A stretch of DNA of 28,900 nt from an uncultured Clostridia bacterium (GCA_937888895.1 CALASV010000197.1:1-28900), one strand, 5' to 3'. Shown: positions 19,202 through 28,900, counted from the first letter of the stretch. Numbers and translations are program-made. Notes: generated by a model from the sequence alone, not told the origin.

Positions 19202-19377
19202 ACGTTAATATACCTCGCTTTAACTTCATCAAATGTTACTTCTTTTGCATTTTCTAACACTTCTACGTATTGAGATGTTTTGTATATTGCTATTGTAGGA
19301 TATGTAACTATAATGTCTGCTACATAGTATCTGTTATCTTCATATAGATAAATTATATCATCTTTTTCGTATAACAT
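19198..19377 (-). CDS. Small tail-associated hypothetical protein (59 aa)
   Basis: Too short for many gene finders, but well supported. ATG 19377 overlaps the fibre gene's TAA (TAATG), GAGGTAG lies upstream, and its TGA overlaps the holin ATG (ATGA). The product (MLYEKDDIIYLYEDNRYYVA… ending FDEVKARYINV) is beta-rich and acidic. Small proteins at this place, between receptor-binding fibre and holin, are common in Gram-positive siphoviruses (XkdX-like position), but no family is recognised. Confidence 0.65.
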   Translation of the reverse strand: MLYEKDDIIYLYEDNRYYVADIIVTYPTIAIYKTSQYVEVLENAKEVTFDEVKARYINV

Positions 19378-21386
19378 TATTCAACTACCTCGCTTTCATT
19401 TACTAAGCTTGTTTGAATAGAGCTTATTGCACTTTCTAAATTACTTATCTTAGTTTGCATTGAAGCCAACTCTTCTTGTAATTTGCCTTCATTTACTTGA
19501 AGATTTCTAACTGTTGTTTTGAAGTTTCTATTATAAAGCATATAGATGTTTGGTTGTAGTTCACTATCTGTGAATACGTTTGTTTCATCAGAGTATGTTT
19601 TTAGTTGGCTTACTGCTCCTAAGTCGATTCTGTATGGATTAGCTATTTCGTAAAATGCGTATGTTTCATTAGCCCCTAAATACGCTTTTAAACTAGCATT
19701 ATCAGTAATATTTCCGTTTAATTTTAATCTGATATATCCACCAGAAGTAATAGAAATAGCGGAAATATCGTTACTTAATATTTCAGCAGTTGTATAATAC
19801 CCAGCTCTATTACTTACTATTTTTCCACTACTTTTCGCATCTGTAATTGCATTTGTAGAATAAAAAGATTTCCATTCTACTTTTGGAGTATCATCAGCAA
19901 CCCAATGATGTGTGCTATCAAATAATTTGTACCCAATCTTCTTATCCAAATATAAATGATTCTCTCCATCCTCTTCATTGTACTCAACACTTAACATATC
20001 ACCTTCAGCAATAAATTCGCCTTCTGGTAATACTACATCTATAGTTGATTCTATGTATGGTTCATATACGAATGTGTCGGCTGTTATTGATGTATCTTCT
20101 AATACTGAAATTCTAAATGTAACTGAGCCACTCTTCCCTGAGCTTATTCCCAAGAATGACCTAAGCATAGATTTGGATGTTGAAAAATCATTAGTAGTTA
20201 GTGTTTTTTCATAAACATAATTGGAAGATATAGTTTCTGATTTAAGCTCCCAAGTATAAGCAAACTGTCCGTTATTACTGCCGACCGAAACTGGAAATAA
20301 GCTAAAATCTCCATTAAATTCTTTAACCTCTACAATTGTTTTATACTTTATATTAGGTTTTAATGATTTGCTAATGAAAGTAGGATAATCATAATAAGCA
20401 GTAGCAGTCCCATTTGTATTATCGCCAGATAGTGTTATCCAATCTTCTTCATCAACTACTGCGTAATCATATTGTCTTATAGAATTTCTACAATTATAAT
20501 AATTCTTCGCATGACTACCTATTTTAAAATTATCTCTTATTACGCTCATTGGTGCTGGATAATCTGAATTAGGACTAGCCATTTTTCCTGTGTATTTTTC
20601 ATAATCATCAGTTTCACTCGCTAAACATAACATAATATTCGAGTATTCAGCTGTGTTTGTTGTGGCTGTACCTCGTGTAGCTCCAAATCTAAAATAAAAA
20701 TCTGTTTCTTCTCCCGTATTAAACTCTACTTTGCCATTAGCATTATCATTAAATACATTTTCTCCACTTACCATACCTTTTATTAATATATATCCTGTTG
20801 TAAGCGTACTATTTGAATTTTTAAAGTCAAATAATAATTTATAATCTGTATTTTTTTCAAGATTACGAATTGTATATTGAGTAAATGCCCAAGTTGTATT
20901 AGCAGTGACTTCAATCTTCAAATTGTTGTCACCGACTTCTGTAACAATAACATTATTTGAATTTAGATTATGTTCTTGTAAATTAAATTCATTCTTACCA
21001 GTAGTAGTCTCTTGGTCTGTTACACCATCAACTTCAACTTTTTTTGCCTCAGATAATACAGAATCTTTTATGTTGATTATACTTCCTTCTGCTTCGCCAC
21101 TTTCAAATATGTTATTTTCTAATCTTTTTATACTTGTTGTGTTTCTCGCTATATTTGTTTCATGTTTTTCAACTTTTGGTGTTATATCATTTAAAGTGGT
21201 ATCGTGGTTGTTAACAGTTGTTTTTAAGTTTGAAATATCAATATCCTGTTCTTTATTGATATAGTTTTTCAAAGAAGATGCCGACATATTAACAGTTGTT
21301 GATGAACTAGTATCGACACCAGCTAGTAAATCATCATCTGCAATATTGGTTAAATTTGTTAATTCACTTATTTTTATTTGTGCCAT
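19377..21386 (-). CDS. Receptor-binding tail fibre / distal baseplate protein (669 aa)
   Basis: Probably contacts the host surface. The N-terminus (MAQIKISELTNLTNIADDDLLAGVD…) is the attachment-type start seen in many phage fibres, followed by a coiled coil to about residue 95. Then come beta-rich domains resembling carbohydrate-binding modules, including a segment YEKYTGKMASPNSDYPAPMS that matches a motif repeatedly found in Gram-positive phage tail proteins. The C-terminal 45 residues form a coiled coil (LQEELASMQTKISNLESAIS), likely the trimer end. ATG 21386 follows GGAGTG. Host-range evolution would be expected to act here. Confidence 0.75.
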   Translation of the reverse strand: MAQIKISELTNLTNIADDDLLAGVDTSSSTTVNMSASSLKNYINKEQDIDISNLKTTVNNHDTTLNDITPKVEKHETNIARNTTSIKRLENNIFESGEAEGSIINIKDSVLSEAKKVEVDGVTDQETTTGKNEFNLQEHNLNSNNVIVTEVGDNNLKIEVTANTTWAFTQYTIRNLEKNTDYKLLFDFKNSNSTLTTGYILIKGMVSGENVFNDNANGKVEFNTGEETDFYFRFGATRGTATTNTAEYSNIMLCLASETDDYEKYTGKMASPNSDYPAPMSVIRDNFKIGSHAKNYYNCRNSIRQYDYAVVDEEDWITLSGDNTNGTATAYYDYPTFISKSLKPNIKYKTIVEVKEFNGDFSLFPVSVGSNNGQFAYTWELKSETISSNYVYEKTLTTNDFSTSKSMLRSFLGISSGKSGSVTFRISVLEDTSITADTFVYEPYIESTIDVVLPEGEFIAEGDMLSVEYNEEDGENHLYLDKKIGYKLFDSTHHWVADDTPKVEWKSFYSTNAITDAKSSGKIVSNRAGYYTTAEILSNDISAISITSGGYIRLKLNGNITDNASLKAYLGANETYAFYEIANPYRIDLGAVSQLKTYSDETNVFTDSELQPNIYMLYNRNFKTTVRNLQVNEGKLQEELASMQTKISNLESAISSIQTSLVNESEVVE

Positions 21387-21396
21387 ATAATCACTC

Positions 21397-22203
21397 CTAT
21401 TCTAAAACAAGATAATCATATTTTTCAATCGTATTTAATCTTGCTTGTAAATCTTTGATTGTGTTTTCGTAAGTTTTGAAAATTTCTTCTCTATTGTTCT
21501 CATTTTCTATTCTTATATTTTCTGCCGAAACTCTTAAATTTTCATTAGAGATACGTTGTGTCTCGTTTTCAATTCTTATATTTTCTGCGTTTTGAATATT
21601 TGTTAAAGTAGAAGATACATTATTAATAGTTTCTTTAGCTGACTCGCCTTGTTCTTTTGCGTAATCTCCTTGTTCTTTTGCGTAATCTCCTTGGTTTTTA
21701 GCATAAGTTGCTTGCGTGTTTGCGTTCTCTGTAGCGTTTTCAGCATTTGTTATACTATCCTCAGCTTCTGATATTTTATCATCTATTTGTAAAATTTTAC
21801 TATTTGCTTGGTCTAACCAAGAAGGATATTCATCAGGTTCTTCTAAAATTGCATTTATACCATCAGAGACTGTCAAGTATTTAATAGAACTTTTGAATAC
21901 AGGTACACCATATTGATTTTCTGTTTCTGTAATTCTTAATTGAACTTTTGTAATACCTTCATTAAGTAATGTATTTTTGATAACCACGTAATAACTGTCG
22001 TATGTAATATTATTGTCTAACCTTATATAACTTGTCGTATTTTCATATTCTATTAGCAACCAACCAATACCGATTATAGGTTCGGATAGTTTGAATATTA
22101 GATTACCTTGTAAATTTTCACCACTTATACCGATAGAAAAAGTATCATTTAGATTGGTGTCTTTATTCAAGACATCTATGTTAATTATTACATCTTTTCT
22201 CAT
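21397..22203 (-). CDS. Baseplate upper protein BppU-like
   Basis: Residues about 1-115 (MRKDVIINIDVLNKDTNLND… with a beta-sandwich pattern and SSIKYLTVSDGI at the end) match the BppU N-terminal domain that anchors receptor-binding proteins to the baseplate. After a linker comes a long coiled coil containing short repeats (GDYAKEQ twice, plus NQGDYAKE) and the ENIRIENE motif twice. ATG 22203 is preceded by GAGAG and by a strong promoter (22224-22252). It is encoded immediately upstream of the fibre it would carry. The fibre-carrying role is inferred from the domain and gene order. Confidence 0.75.
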   Translation of the reverse strand: MRKDVIINIDVLNKDTNLNDTFSIGISGENLQGNLIFKLSEPIIGIGWLLIEYENTTSYIRLDNNITYDSYYVVIKNTLLNEGITKVQLRITETENQYGVPVFKSSIKYLTVSDGINAILEEPDEYPSWLDQANSKILQIDDKISEAEDSITNAENATENANTQATYAKNQGDYAKEQGDYAKEQGESAKETINNVSSTLTNIQNAENIRIENETQRISNENLRVSAENIRIENENNREEIFKTYENTIKDLQARLNTIEKYDYLVLE

Positions 22204-22223
22204 ATTATCAACTCTCTTTGTTT

Positions 22224-22252
22224 ATTATATCATATTTTTAAAATTAAATCAA
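22224..22252 (-). promoter_or_regulatory. Minus-strand promoter TTGATT-17-TATAAT with extended -10
   Basis: On the minus strand TTGATT (complement of 22247-22252) and a perfect TATAAT (22224-22229) with 17-base spacing and TGA before the -10. It lies in the only sizeable gap in the tail operon and would boost BppU, fibre and holin genes separately from the upstream tail genes. Confidence 0.75.
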
Positions 22253-22261
22253 ACTAATGTT

Positions 22262-24097
22262 CTACGCTATTCTTTGCCATATATACGTTACAATATAAGG
22301 TTGCAAGTTACCACTATTGCCATCACCTGCGTTATCTGTAGTACCTGTATGATTATGTCCTCCGGATACACTCGTATCGTATGTCGTTTCTAATACACCC
22401 GAACTATATCCTCTAGGTCTAGCGTATGTAGAACCACTTGGCAAACTATCTGTTTGCCCTCCTATAACGTGGTTATGGTCTCCATTCCAACTTGTTGTGA
22501 ATGTATGTGTATGTGCTTGTAACGATTTACTACCACCGGTTTTACCTATCGTATTGAAATCAGTATCATTAGCATCATACCCAATTATGGTTTTACCTTG
22601 TGCGTATAATTCCCATTCTCCACCAAAATAAAGTTTAGGATTTGTATCATCGGTTGTAAAGTATAAAGAACCTACAGGATGGTTATCTAAAATAAGTTTT
22701 TGACTTTTAACATAAAAGTCTACTTCGACATTAAATGAATCACGATTCCACCAATGATTAGGTATACCTCTAGTGACTAGTTGATTGTAAATAATACCCA
22801 CGGATACACTATCTTTAGCTCTTATTTGAAGTTCATACTCTTTTTGATAATCGAACAAGTCTTCAAGTATTATTTCTCCTGCGAAAGTATTACCATCTAT
22901 TGTAGGGTCTAAAGTTTTCCACGCGTTATATGATGTTGCATTCTTTAGTTTGTATGTATATTCAACGGTTAGAGTATTATCTAGTACACCGAAGTTTCCG
23001 TTAAAAAATTTACCTTCATATTTCAATTTAATCTTACCATCGGTCGGAGTATTCCTTTTAAAATCGGCTTTCAAACTTAAAGGTATGTATGGTATACTCG
23101 TATTCGTTTCAGTAATAATATTATCATAACCTCGACTATCAACAATACTTAATGTGAAAACATCTGTGGAAACTTTATTTAAAGTTGTTTCGCTATTTAT
23201 TTCTGATACTGATATACCATTTATTTTTACTGATTTTATACTACTACTATTTTTAGGAGTAGTTGTATACGCAACCAACGCATTTGATGCGTTTTTAGCG
23301 ATAACTTTTTCATCACCTGTTGCATCTCTTGTGATTTCATTGATATCTATAGCTGATATAGTCCCTGTTGGTTTGCATAAATCTTTATTAGCTGTTACTC
23401 TAAGTGTGGTTTCCTTAGTACCTATGATATTATCACCATTATATGTAATAGCTTTTATTGTACATATCCCACTTGGGTCATTAGGGATTTGACTATAAAA
23501 AGTAGCAGGGATATACCAACCATAGTCATATCCAGCATATTTACTAACTATATCTCCAGATAAAGAACCAAATACATATTGTAAAGTAGTAGTGAATGAG
23601 TCGGACATTTTATTTATTTTTATTATTGTAGGGCTTTCTATATCGGCATCTAATGCGATAATTGTACTAGCTCTAGGAATAGTGGTTAATGTCAATGTTG
23701 TCGACACTTCACCAGATTTTGCGTGTCCGGCTGTACTTGAATATATACCTGTAATCGTGATTGTTAATGTGCCATCGTCGTTATGTTTAAAAGATTTTGT
23801 ACCTTCTGCTAGAGTATAAGGATTTGCACTACTAACAGGTTTTGAACTTGTTGCCGTAGCACTACCTGTAAATAGTGTTTCGTTTCCGTTTTTAATTGTA
23901 CCATTCATCTTACTACCATAAAAAGTAGTAGATGTATTGACACCTTGAATCCATAGTCTCATATATACATCCGAATAGTTAGTATCGGAGTCATAACTGA
24001 TTTCTTGAAGCAATAAATATAATTTATATTTATCTGTTCTCGTACCACTACTCATAAAATTACTATTAGTTTGACTGTTATTAACTGTAACTGCCAT
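22262..24097 (-). CDS. Phage minor structural protein (DUF859-like) with collar/gp10-type C-terminus
   Basis: A 611-residue tail component. Residues about 1-340 are beta-rich and start with NSNFMSSGTRTDKYKLYLLL… and later SSTAGHAKSG, matching the DUF859 group of Gram-positive phage tail proteins. The final 110 residues (NHPVGSLYFTTDDTNPKLYF… to …GNLQPYIVTYIWQRIA) match a gp10/tail-collar-like trimer domain, with HTHTF, GDHNHVI and GGHNHTG; such HxH motifs bind metal ions along the fibre axis in related proteins. ATG 24097 with AGGTGAT. Role: adhesion or baseplate appendage, inferred from domains. Confidence 0.75.
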   Translation of the reverse strand: MAVTVNNSQTNSNFMSSGTRTDKYKLYLLLQEISYDSDTNYSDVYMRLWIQGVNTSTTFYGSKMNGTIKNGNETLFTGSATATSSKPVSSANPYTLAEGTKSFKHNDDGTLTITITGIYSSTAGHAKSGEVSTTLTLTTIPRASTIIALDADIESPTIIKINKMSDSFTTTLQYVFGSLSGDIVSKYAGYDYGWYIPATFYSQIPNDPSGICTIKAITYNGDNIIGTKETTLRVTANKDLCKPTGTISAIDINEITRDATGDEKVIAKNASNALVAYTTTPKNSSSIKSVKINGISVSEINSETTLNKVSTDVFTLSIVDSRGYDNIITETNTSIPYIPLSLKADFKRNTPTDGKIKLKYEGKFFNGNFGVLDNTLTVEYTYKLKNATSYNAWKTLDPTIDGNTFAGEIILEDLFDYQKEYELQIRAKDSVSVGIIYNQLVTRGIPNHWWNRDSFNVEVDFYVKSQKLILDNHPVGSLYFTTDDTNPKLYFGGEWELYAQGKTIIGYDANDTDFNTIGKTGGSKSLQAHTHTFTTSWNGDHNHVIGGQTDSLPSGSTYARPRGYSSGVLETTYDTSVSGGHNHTGTTDNAGDGNSGNLQPYIVTYIWQRIA

Positions 24098-24105
24098 TTA
24101 ATCAC

Positions 24106-26904
24106 CTACCCAACATAAAATACTGCTGTAGCATCTTCTAAATAATCTTCCATTCTCGAATGTGTACCCATATTAAAATAAGTAGAAACGCTAAGATTGT
24201 TTGTTCTAACAACAGATGACCCTAATTCTTCATCGTAACCGGCAAATAGAATATCAGTATCAGTACTACCTGTTTTGTCAATTACGTGTACACCATCTGT
24301 ATCTGTTACACTTTTTGTTTTAGAATTTGTTTCATCAACAGTCATACCATTGTCATCGAATGTGAAACCTTTTTCGGTTTTAACTTGAGATACACCATTA
24401 ACTTGAATATCCCTAACAATGTTTATAACTTGCGAAGTGTCTGTCTGTAGTGTTTCTACACTTGTTTTGATACTTGTTACACTATCAATACTTGCATAAT
24501 TGTCTAACTTACCAATTATATCTTTGTAATTATTTTCCGTTGTGATTTTGTTTTCTGATATTTTATTATCTAGTTCTGTCAGTTCATCATCTATATCTTC
24601 TGTGAACTTATACCATTTATAACGATTAAAATCATCACTATCTTCTTCTACAAAATCTACATACTGACCTACATACGCACTAGGTCTTTCACCTATTTCA
24701 AAATCATCATCGGCTGGTGTAAATGTCGAACCATCCTCAGAATATTTTATATGAAGATAACTCGTTTCACCGTTCGCACCATTAACACCTGGAGTACCAT
24801 TTGTACCATCTTGACCTTTTATCTTACTCCATGTGTATGAATTATAGCTTGTAGGAGGTGTAGGACTAGTTGATGTCAAAACACCTATGTATTCTGTAGT
24901 ATCTGTTGGCGATAGTGTCATATCACTTCCATCAGAATTTGCACTATATCTGACATAGAAATATGTTGAAACCCCATCTTTTCCGGGTGTTCCTTGAATA
25001 TTACCTACATTTTCCCAATCATTTTTTGTAGCACTCCATACATATAGACTACCTGCTACTAAATAGGCATCACCCATATTACCTGTAGGATGTTCTGCCC
25101 TTAAATCTTCTTCCGTATCGTAAGAACCTAAAATTGTTACACCCGTTCCATCATTACCTTTGACACCTTGTGAAGCTAATGTGACAGTTAATCTTTTAGA
25201 TACAGTATACACTTTATCATTGTCCTGATATATAAAATTAATATTGAACTCGTTGTTTGTGTTCGGTATTATAGTATCGCTGTCTACAGAAACAATCATT
25301 TGTGTACTACCAAAAGAAAGTGATATACCGTCGACATCTGCAGTACTTGTATTGGCACTAGGTGTGACTTGAGAGCCTTTAAAATATCCATAAAACTTTA
25401 TTGTATATTCTTTAGTTTCGATAGGTTTTTTGTTTTCTGTAACCGGAACTACAATGTTATAAGAATCCATATCAACAGTCAAAATATCTATAGAATTTTC
25501 AAGGTCTTCAACTACTTTTGTTGTGTTTGAAACTGTTGTATTTATCCCATCTAAATCTATAGTCAAACTTGATATTTTAGATTCTTGATTGTTTGTTTTC
25601 TCAATCAAGGCTTGGATTCGTTGTTTTTCTCTGTCTAAATTTATATACGCATTTCTTTTTTCAGCTAATGATGTACTAGTACCTTTATATGAGAAATCTT
25701 CTTCAACTTTCGTCAATGCGTAACTAGCAATATCTGTTTTGATATGACCATTAAAATGAATAATTCTATCGAAAGGATATGTATAAACTAAGTTATTGTT
25801 TTTGTCCTCGAAACTTATTAATTCGTTACCTTTTAACCATGGATGACCTGTTGTCGTAGCTACTAAAGGAGTATAAGTTAAACCGAACATAATATTTGCC
25901 GGTAATAACGCTAATTCTCGTAATTCTTCTGTATATAATATAGGATTATCGTTTATTGTTAAAACGTTTTCGCCATTTTCAGCAATACTACTGGAATCTT
26001 CAATATATGAATAATCACCAGTAATTACAGAAGAACCTAAAACAATTTTATTAACAACCCCATATTTTTCTTTTTGTACTTCTAAAGTGTAGTAATCATC
26101 TTTTGTAATATTATTATAATCATTTTCAACACTAGTTTTTAATGTAAAGTCTATGTAAACTTTATTATCCCAATCTATACGTACCCAAGAGTACGCCAAT
26201 TTGCCGATATATTTTAAGACATCTCTACATTCTTCACCGTTTTGAAATTGATTGCTAGGTATTATGAAATCTGAATTTGTAAAAGATTTGCTCCCTAACT
26301 CAACATCTGCTTGTTTACACGTATATTCAGTAAGCCACAGAGCTGTCACCTCGTCTCCATCTTGTAACATTTGATTAAAAGATTTTGCGAATTCGCTATC
26401 TGTATAATCGGCATTAAACATTTTATTGAAATTAATAGTATAATCTTTTGCTGTGAATTTAGTGTTGTCTTTAACTTCGTCACTATCTGGTTTATCGACT
26501 ATAAAATTACCCAACGAATAGAATGTTGTTATATAGTCTCCTAGTTTTTGGTCTGTTCCTAAAACAATACTATCTTCTGTTGTTAAGTTTTCAAAAATTT
26601 CTGTAACAAGTTCGTGATAATCTGGAACATATCTTCTAATACCCAAATACAAAATAATTTCTCGGTTCTCAATATTGAAATCTTCGCTTATATTATCCAG
26701 TACACCTTCGATGGTTCTCTCAACAAACATTCCTATAAAACCCTTATCAGGTACATATCTAATGTCATTATAATCCCAAGATAAAATAGATTCGTTATTT
26801 TTTAATACTAATACATCCTCATTTTCATTCCTTGGTAAAACTTCTATTTTAGTTTCAATAGTGGCTGTTTTATTAATTAATGCTGTAATGTCTATTAAAT
26901 TCAT
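24106..26904 (-). CDS. Tail-associated (Tal-like) protein with collagen-like triplets (932 aa)
   Basis: The N-terminal 400 residues have the pattern of Gram-positive phage tail-tip proteins (…NESILSWDYNDIRYVPDKGF…, WVRIDWDNKVYIDFT, FEDKNNNLVYTYPFDRIIHF). A coiled coil follows (about 415-460, DREKQRIQALIEKTNNQESK), then beta modules separated by Gly-X-Y triplets (GVKGNDGTG, GTPGKDG, GQDGTNGTPGVNGANGE), then another coiled coil and a terminal domain. No cysteine-His peptidase or lysozyme motif is evident. It would close the tail tube and connect baseplate proteins. It overlaps the next gene's ribosome-binding site. Confidence 0.75.
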   Translation of the reverse strand: MNLIDITALINKTATIETKIEVLPRNENEDVLVLKNNESILSWDYNDIRYVPDKGFIGMFVERTIEGVLDNISEDFNIENREIILYLGIRRYVPDYHELVTEIFENLTTEDSIVLGTDQKLGDYITTFYSLGNFIVDKPDSDEVKDNTKFTAKDYTINFNKMFNADYTDSEFAKSFNQMLQDGDEVTALWLTEYTCKQADVELGSKSFTNSDFIIPSNQFQNGEECRDVLKYIGKLAYSWVRIDWDNKVYIDFTLKTSVENDYNNITKDDYYTLEVQKEKYGVVNKIVLGSSVITGDYSYIEDSSSIAENGENVLTINDNPILYTEELRELALLPANIMFGLTYTPLVATTTGHPWLKGNELISFEDKNNNLVYTYPFDRIIHFNGHIKTDIASYALTKVEEDFSYKGTSTSLAEKRNAYINLDREKQRIQALIEKTNNQESKISSLTIDLDGINTTVSNTTKVVEDLENSIDILTVDMDSYNIVVPVTENKKPIETKEYTIKFYGYFKGSQVTPSANTSTADVDGISLSFGSTQMIVSVDSDTIIPNTNNEFNINFIYQDNDKVYTVSKRLTVTLASQGVKGNDGTGVTILGSYDTEEDLRAEHPTGNMGDAYLVAGSLYVWSATKNDWENVGNIQGTPGKDGVSTYFYVRYSANSDGSDMTLSPTDTTEYIGVLTSTSPTPPTSYNSYTWSKIKGQDGTNGTPGVNGANGETSYLHIKYSEDGSTFTPADDDFEIGERPSAYVGQYVDFVEEDSDDFNRYKWYKFTEDIDDELTELDNKISENKITTENNYKDIIGKLDNYASIDSVTSIKTSVETLQTDTSQVINIVRDIQVNGVSQVKTEKGFTFDDNGMTVDETNSKTKSVTDTDGVHVIDKTGSTDTDILFAGYDEELGSSVVRTNNLSVSTYFNMGTHSRMEDYLEDATAVFYVG

Positions 26905-26918
26905 ATAACCACAACCTT

Positions 26919-27323
26919 TTAATGACCGATTAATTCAAAATCGTCAACTTCTATCATTCTTTTACCGTTATATATAACAGGAACATATTGAATATCAGTA
27001 TGATAGTATGTATCTGTGATGTATTTGTTTGTAGTTTCATCAAATGCCTCTACTGTTAGATACATACTTTCACCAGCTTCATCAAGTTTTAATGCTTGAC
27101 AATATACTCTAAATTGTTCGGGAGTCATTGGTGGAAAACTGCACCAAATTTTCGACCTTGTGTGAGGTAAAACCTTGATTACTAGTTTTCCACTTGCTAC
27201 TTGACCAGCATCTGTAACTTGAATTAAACGAGGTGCAAACTTAAATCCTTTTCTTTTGAAAGACGGATTTTGAAAAGTGACTCCGTTACATTTCATATAA
27301 TATCCTTTAAAATTATCTACCAT
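26919..27323 (-). CDS. Small tail protein (134 aa)
   Basis: ATG 27323 with AGGAGGTG upstream. The product is beta-rich (KCNGVTFQNPSFKRKGFKFA…, GKLVIKVLPHTRSKIWCSFP, SMYLTVEAFDETTNKYITD) and lies between the tape measure and the Tal-like gene, where Gram-positive siphoviruses encode a distal-tail-like or DUF6711-type protein. It is too short for a classical Dit (usually about 250 aa), so it may be a reduced Dit or a different connector. Function by position only. Confidence 0.6.
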   Translation of the reverse strand: MVDNFKGYYMKCNGVTFQNPSFKRKGFKFAPRLIQVTDAGQVASGKLVIKVLPHTRSKIWCSFPPMTPEQFRVYCQALKLDEAGESMYLTVEAFDETTNKYITDTYYHTDIQYVPVIYNGKRMIEVDDFELIGH

Positions 27324-27333
27324 TCAGCACCTC

Positions 27334-28900
27334 CTAGAAACTCATTACGTTTTCTCCGTAAATCTCATTTTGACTTTTAGCATATTTAACAGTTTCTTTA
27401 TATAATGTTTTATTACCTAAGTTAACAACATTAGTAATATCTAAATTATTGATTGCGTCGTATACCATACCAAGTGCTTCTATAACACCTTTATTATTGT
27501 ATAAATCATCGTTGACAGCAGGATTGTATTTTTCAGGGACAACAGCTTCATTTTTATGTAAATGATATAGTCCTTCTGATTCAATTCTATTAGTACCTGT
27601 TGCTAGTTTTACATCAGGTATATTGATAACGTCTAACTTTTTGATACTTACCCCTGGTATTTCATTTATAACACCTATAGCTTTGTTTATTGCTTTAATA
27701 AATTTGTTAATAGTTTTTTCGACGAAATTAATTACAGTATTTATAACATTAGCGAAACTTTCGCCTACAGCGTTACCAACAGTAGTTCCTATAGTTTGGA
27801 AAATAGATTTAATCTTGTTAAATACTTTTTGAAATATTGCACCGATTTTTGAAGATGTAAATGTATTTTTTATTGTATTAAAAGCCTCTGATATTCTTGA
27901 ACCTATATTATTCTTGATTTGTGTGAACACATCTCCTATTTTTGTTTTAATACTAGTGAATGTGCTACTGATATTGTTCCAAGAAAATGTTGTTTTTATA
28001 TCATCTACGATTTCTCTAATTTTCTCTTTAATGCCTTCTTTAACTTCTTCCCATTTTTGTTTGATATCTTCTTTAACATTTGTGAATGCACTTAAGAATC
28101 CATCCCAAACTAACCTACCAAGTTCTTCCATAACCTTAGATGGTGAGTGCATATCAAATGCTGTTTTGACCCCGTTTACAACCGGTGTTAGAACATTATT
28201 GTAAATCCATACGCCAATATTTTTTAAACCGTCAAGGATACCTTTTAAAATACCTAAAATAATATTTTTACCTATATCAAGCCAATCTTTACTGTCACTA
28301 TTACCAATATATTCTCTGAAATAATTTTTTATATCTTCAATCATAGGTTCTAAGAATCCTGCCAACAATTTAATAATATTAATACCCGTAAAATTGTATA
28401 TTACACTTCTAATTAAAAATTCAATCAGTTCTTTAGCAAGTTTACCCCAGTCGATACCTTTTATAGAGTTTGATAAAATATTATAAATCTCATTACCTAT
28501 ATTAACATAATCAACCTCTGACATATAATCATTAATTTTAGTTAATGCATTGCCTAAGAAGTCTGATACGCTTTTACCAACTGCTTCCCAATCTATTACT
28601 GATAAAGTTGTTGCAACAGTATTTATCAAACCATCTATACTATCGGCAATAGTGTTAGCTAGAGTACCCCAGTCAATACTAGTAATCCATTTGTTTATGG
28701 ATGTTCCTAAACCTACACCCAAACCTGTAAAATTAAAATTTTCCACAAAATTTGTTCCAAAATCAATAATACTTACTAATTTATTTGCGAATAATCGACC
28801 TATACCAGACCAATCTACGGTATCTATTATATTATTCAAACCTGTCGCAACTGACTTACCTAAATTATCAAAATTGTATGTATCGAAAAATGTATTGACA
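27334..28900 (-). CDS. Tape measure protein, C-terminal part (5' end outside the window)
   Basis: Sets tail length and is ejected with DNA. The frame is open to the right edge without a stop, so the TTG at 28839 is not a real start; the visible part is about 521 residues. It contains degenerate repeats built around a DW(G/S/E)…A/G motif, as in DTVDWSGIGRLFANKLVSI, TSIDWGTLANTIADSIDGL, SVIDWEAVGKSVSDFLGNA and KGIDWGKLAKELIEFL. Then comes the conserved segment FDMHSPSKVMEELG, helical low-complexity stretches rich in Ile/Phe/Lys, and a C-terminal domain (…LYHLHKNEAVVPEKYNP…), which is typical at the end of tape measure proteins. It is the first visible gene of the minus-strand tail operon. Confidence 0.85.
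   Translation of the reverse strand, partial: VNTFFDTYNFDNLGKSVATGLNNIIDTVDWSGIGRLFANKLVSIIDFGTNFVENFNFTGLGVGLGTSINKWITSIDWGTLANTIADSIDGLINTVATTLSVIDWEAVGKSVSDFLGNALTKINDYMSEVDYVNIGNEIYNILSNSIKGIDWGKLAKELIEFLIRSVIYNFTGINIIKLLAGFLEPMIEDIKNYFREYIGNSDSKDWLDIGKNIILGILKGILDGLKNIGVWIYNNVLTPVVNGVKTAFDMHSPSKVMEELGRLVWDGFLSAFTNVKEDIKQKWEEVKEGIKEKIREIVDDIKTTFSWNNISSTFTSIKTKIGDVFTQIKNNIGSRISEAFNTIKNTFTSSKIGAIFQKVFNKIKSIFQTIGTTVGNAVGESFANVINTVINFVEKTINKFIKAINKAIGVINEIPGVSIKKLDVINIPDVKLATGTNRIESEGLYHLHKNEAVVPEKYNPAVNDDLYNNKGVIEALGMVYDAINNLDITNVVNLGNKTLYKETVKYAKSQNEIYGENVMSF

Noticed and set aside
28839..28839. TTG start for the tape measure gene
   Set aside because: The reading frame stays open to the right edge with similar repeat-like coding sequence, so the gene continues outside the window.
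1..28900. Recoded TGA as tryptophan (Mycoplasma-type code)
   Set aside because: Several well-packed genes end in TGA exactly at the start of the next gene (for example 2441-3259, 5387-6805 and 19198-19377), and Trp is encoded by TGG in conserved motifs.

Overview
The window is a strongly AT-rich stretch of a tailed (siphovirus-type) bacteriophage or prophage genome from a low-GC Gram-positive host, most likely a gut Bacillota or Mollicutes-like lineage. The reasons are the near-consensus Shine-Dalgarno and TTGACA/TATAAT promoters, standard stop-codon use with TGA as a stop, a BppU-type baseplate protein, an M23/SH3b endolysin, an LLH-type holin, and tRNA genes with encoded CCA. Terminase, portal and capsid genes are not in the window, and no integrase is visible.

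Layout. Positions 1-11950 (+) form a dense early/replication array: a sigma-70-like factor, small unknown proteins, a primase-polymerase, a small putative HTH protein behind its own promoter, a RecU-like resolvase, an SF2 helicase, a family B DNA polymerase, an ERF-type annealing protein, a YqaJ-type exonuclease and a probable ssDNA-binding protein. The polymerase gene is split by an HNH homing endonuclease gene, and its second half is fused in frame to the ERF gene across an A7 tract. Positions 11955-12080 hold three abutting RNA hairpins and a terminator. Positions 12180-15336 (+) hold a cassette of small proteins that may be structural or accessory, ending in a small Cys/His/Asp protein that could be a papain-like protease.

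The most unusual part is 15321-16671. Strong extended -10 promoters introduce a tRNA-Cys and then a protein-free block of about 0.8 kb that folds on paper into a succession of long helices. Three of these are related 20-24 bp modules with a conserved internal mismatch. The block is followed by a non-canonical CAT-anticodon tRNA, a tRNA-like relic and a tRNA-Gln. Size, phage setting, tRNA neighbours and host type fit the large ornate phage RNAs ROOL and GOLLD, but I cannot assign it to either family by eye. It may be a divergent member or a new class.

An endolysin with its own consensus promoter follows (+), ending at a bidirectional terminator at 17581-17607. From there to the right edge everything is on the minus strand, read right to left: tape measure protein (5' end outside the window), a small tail protein, a Tal-like protein with collagen-like triplets, a DUF859/collar fibre, BppU, a receptor-binding fibre, holin-like membrane proteins, and two sigma-region-4-like small regulators. 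Minus-strand promoters lie upstream of BppU (22224-22252), upstream of the small membrane protein (18546-18574) and, overlapping a terminator, upstream of the last regulator (17945-17973). The two transcription blocks converge at the lysis genes.
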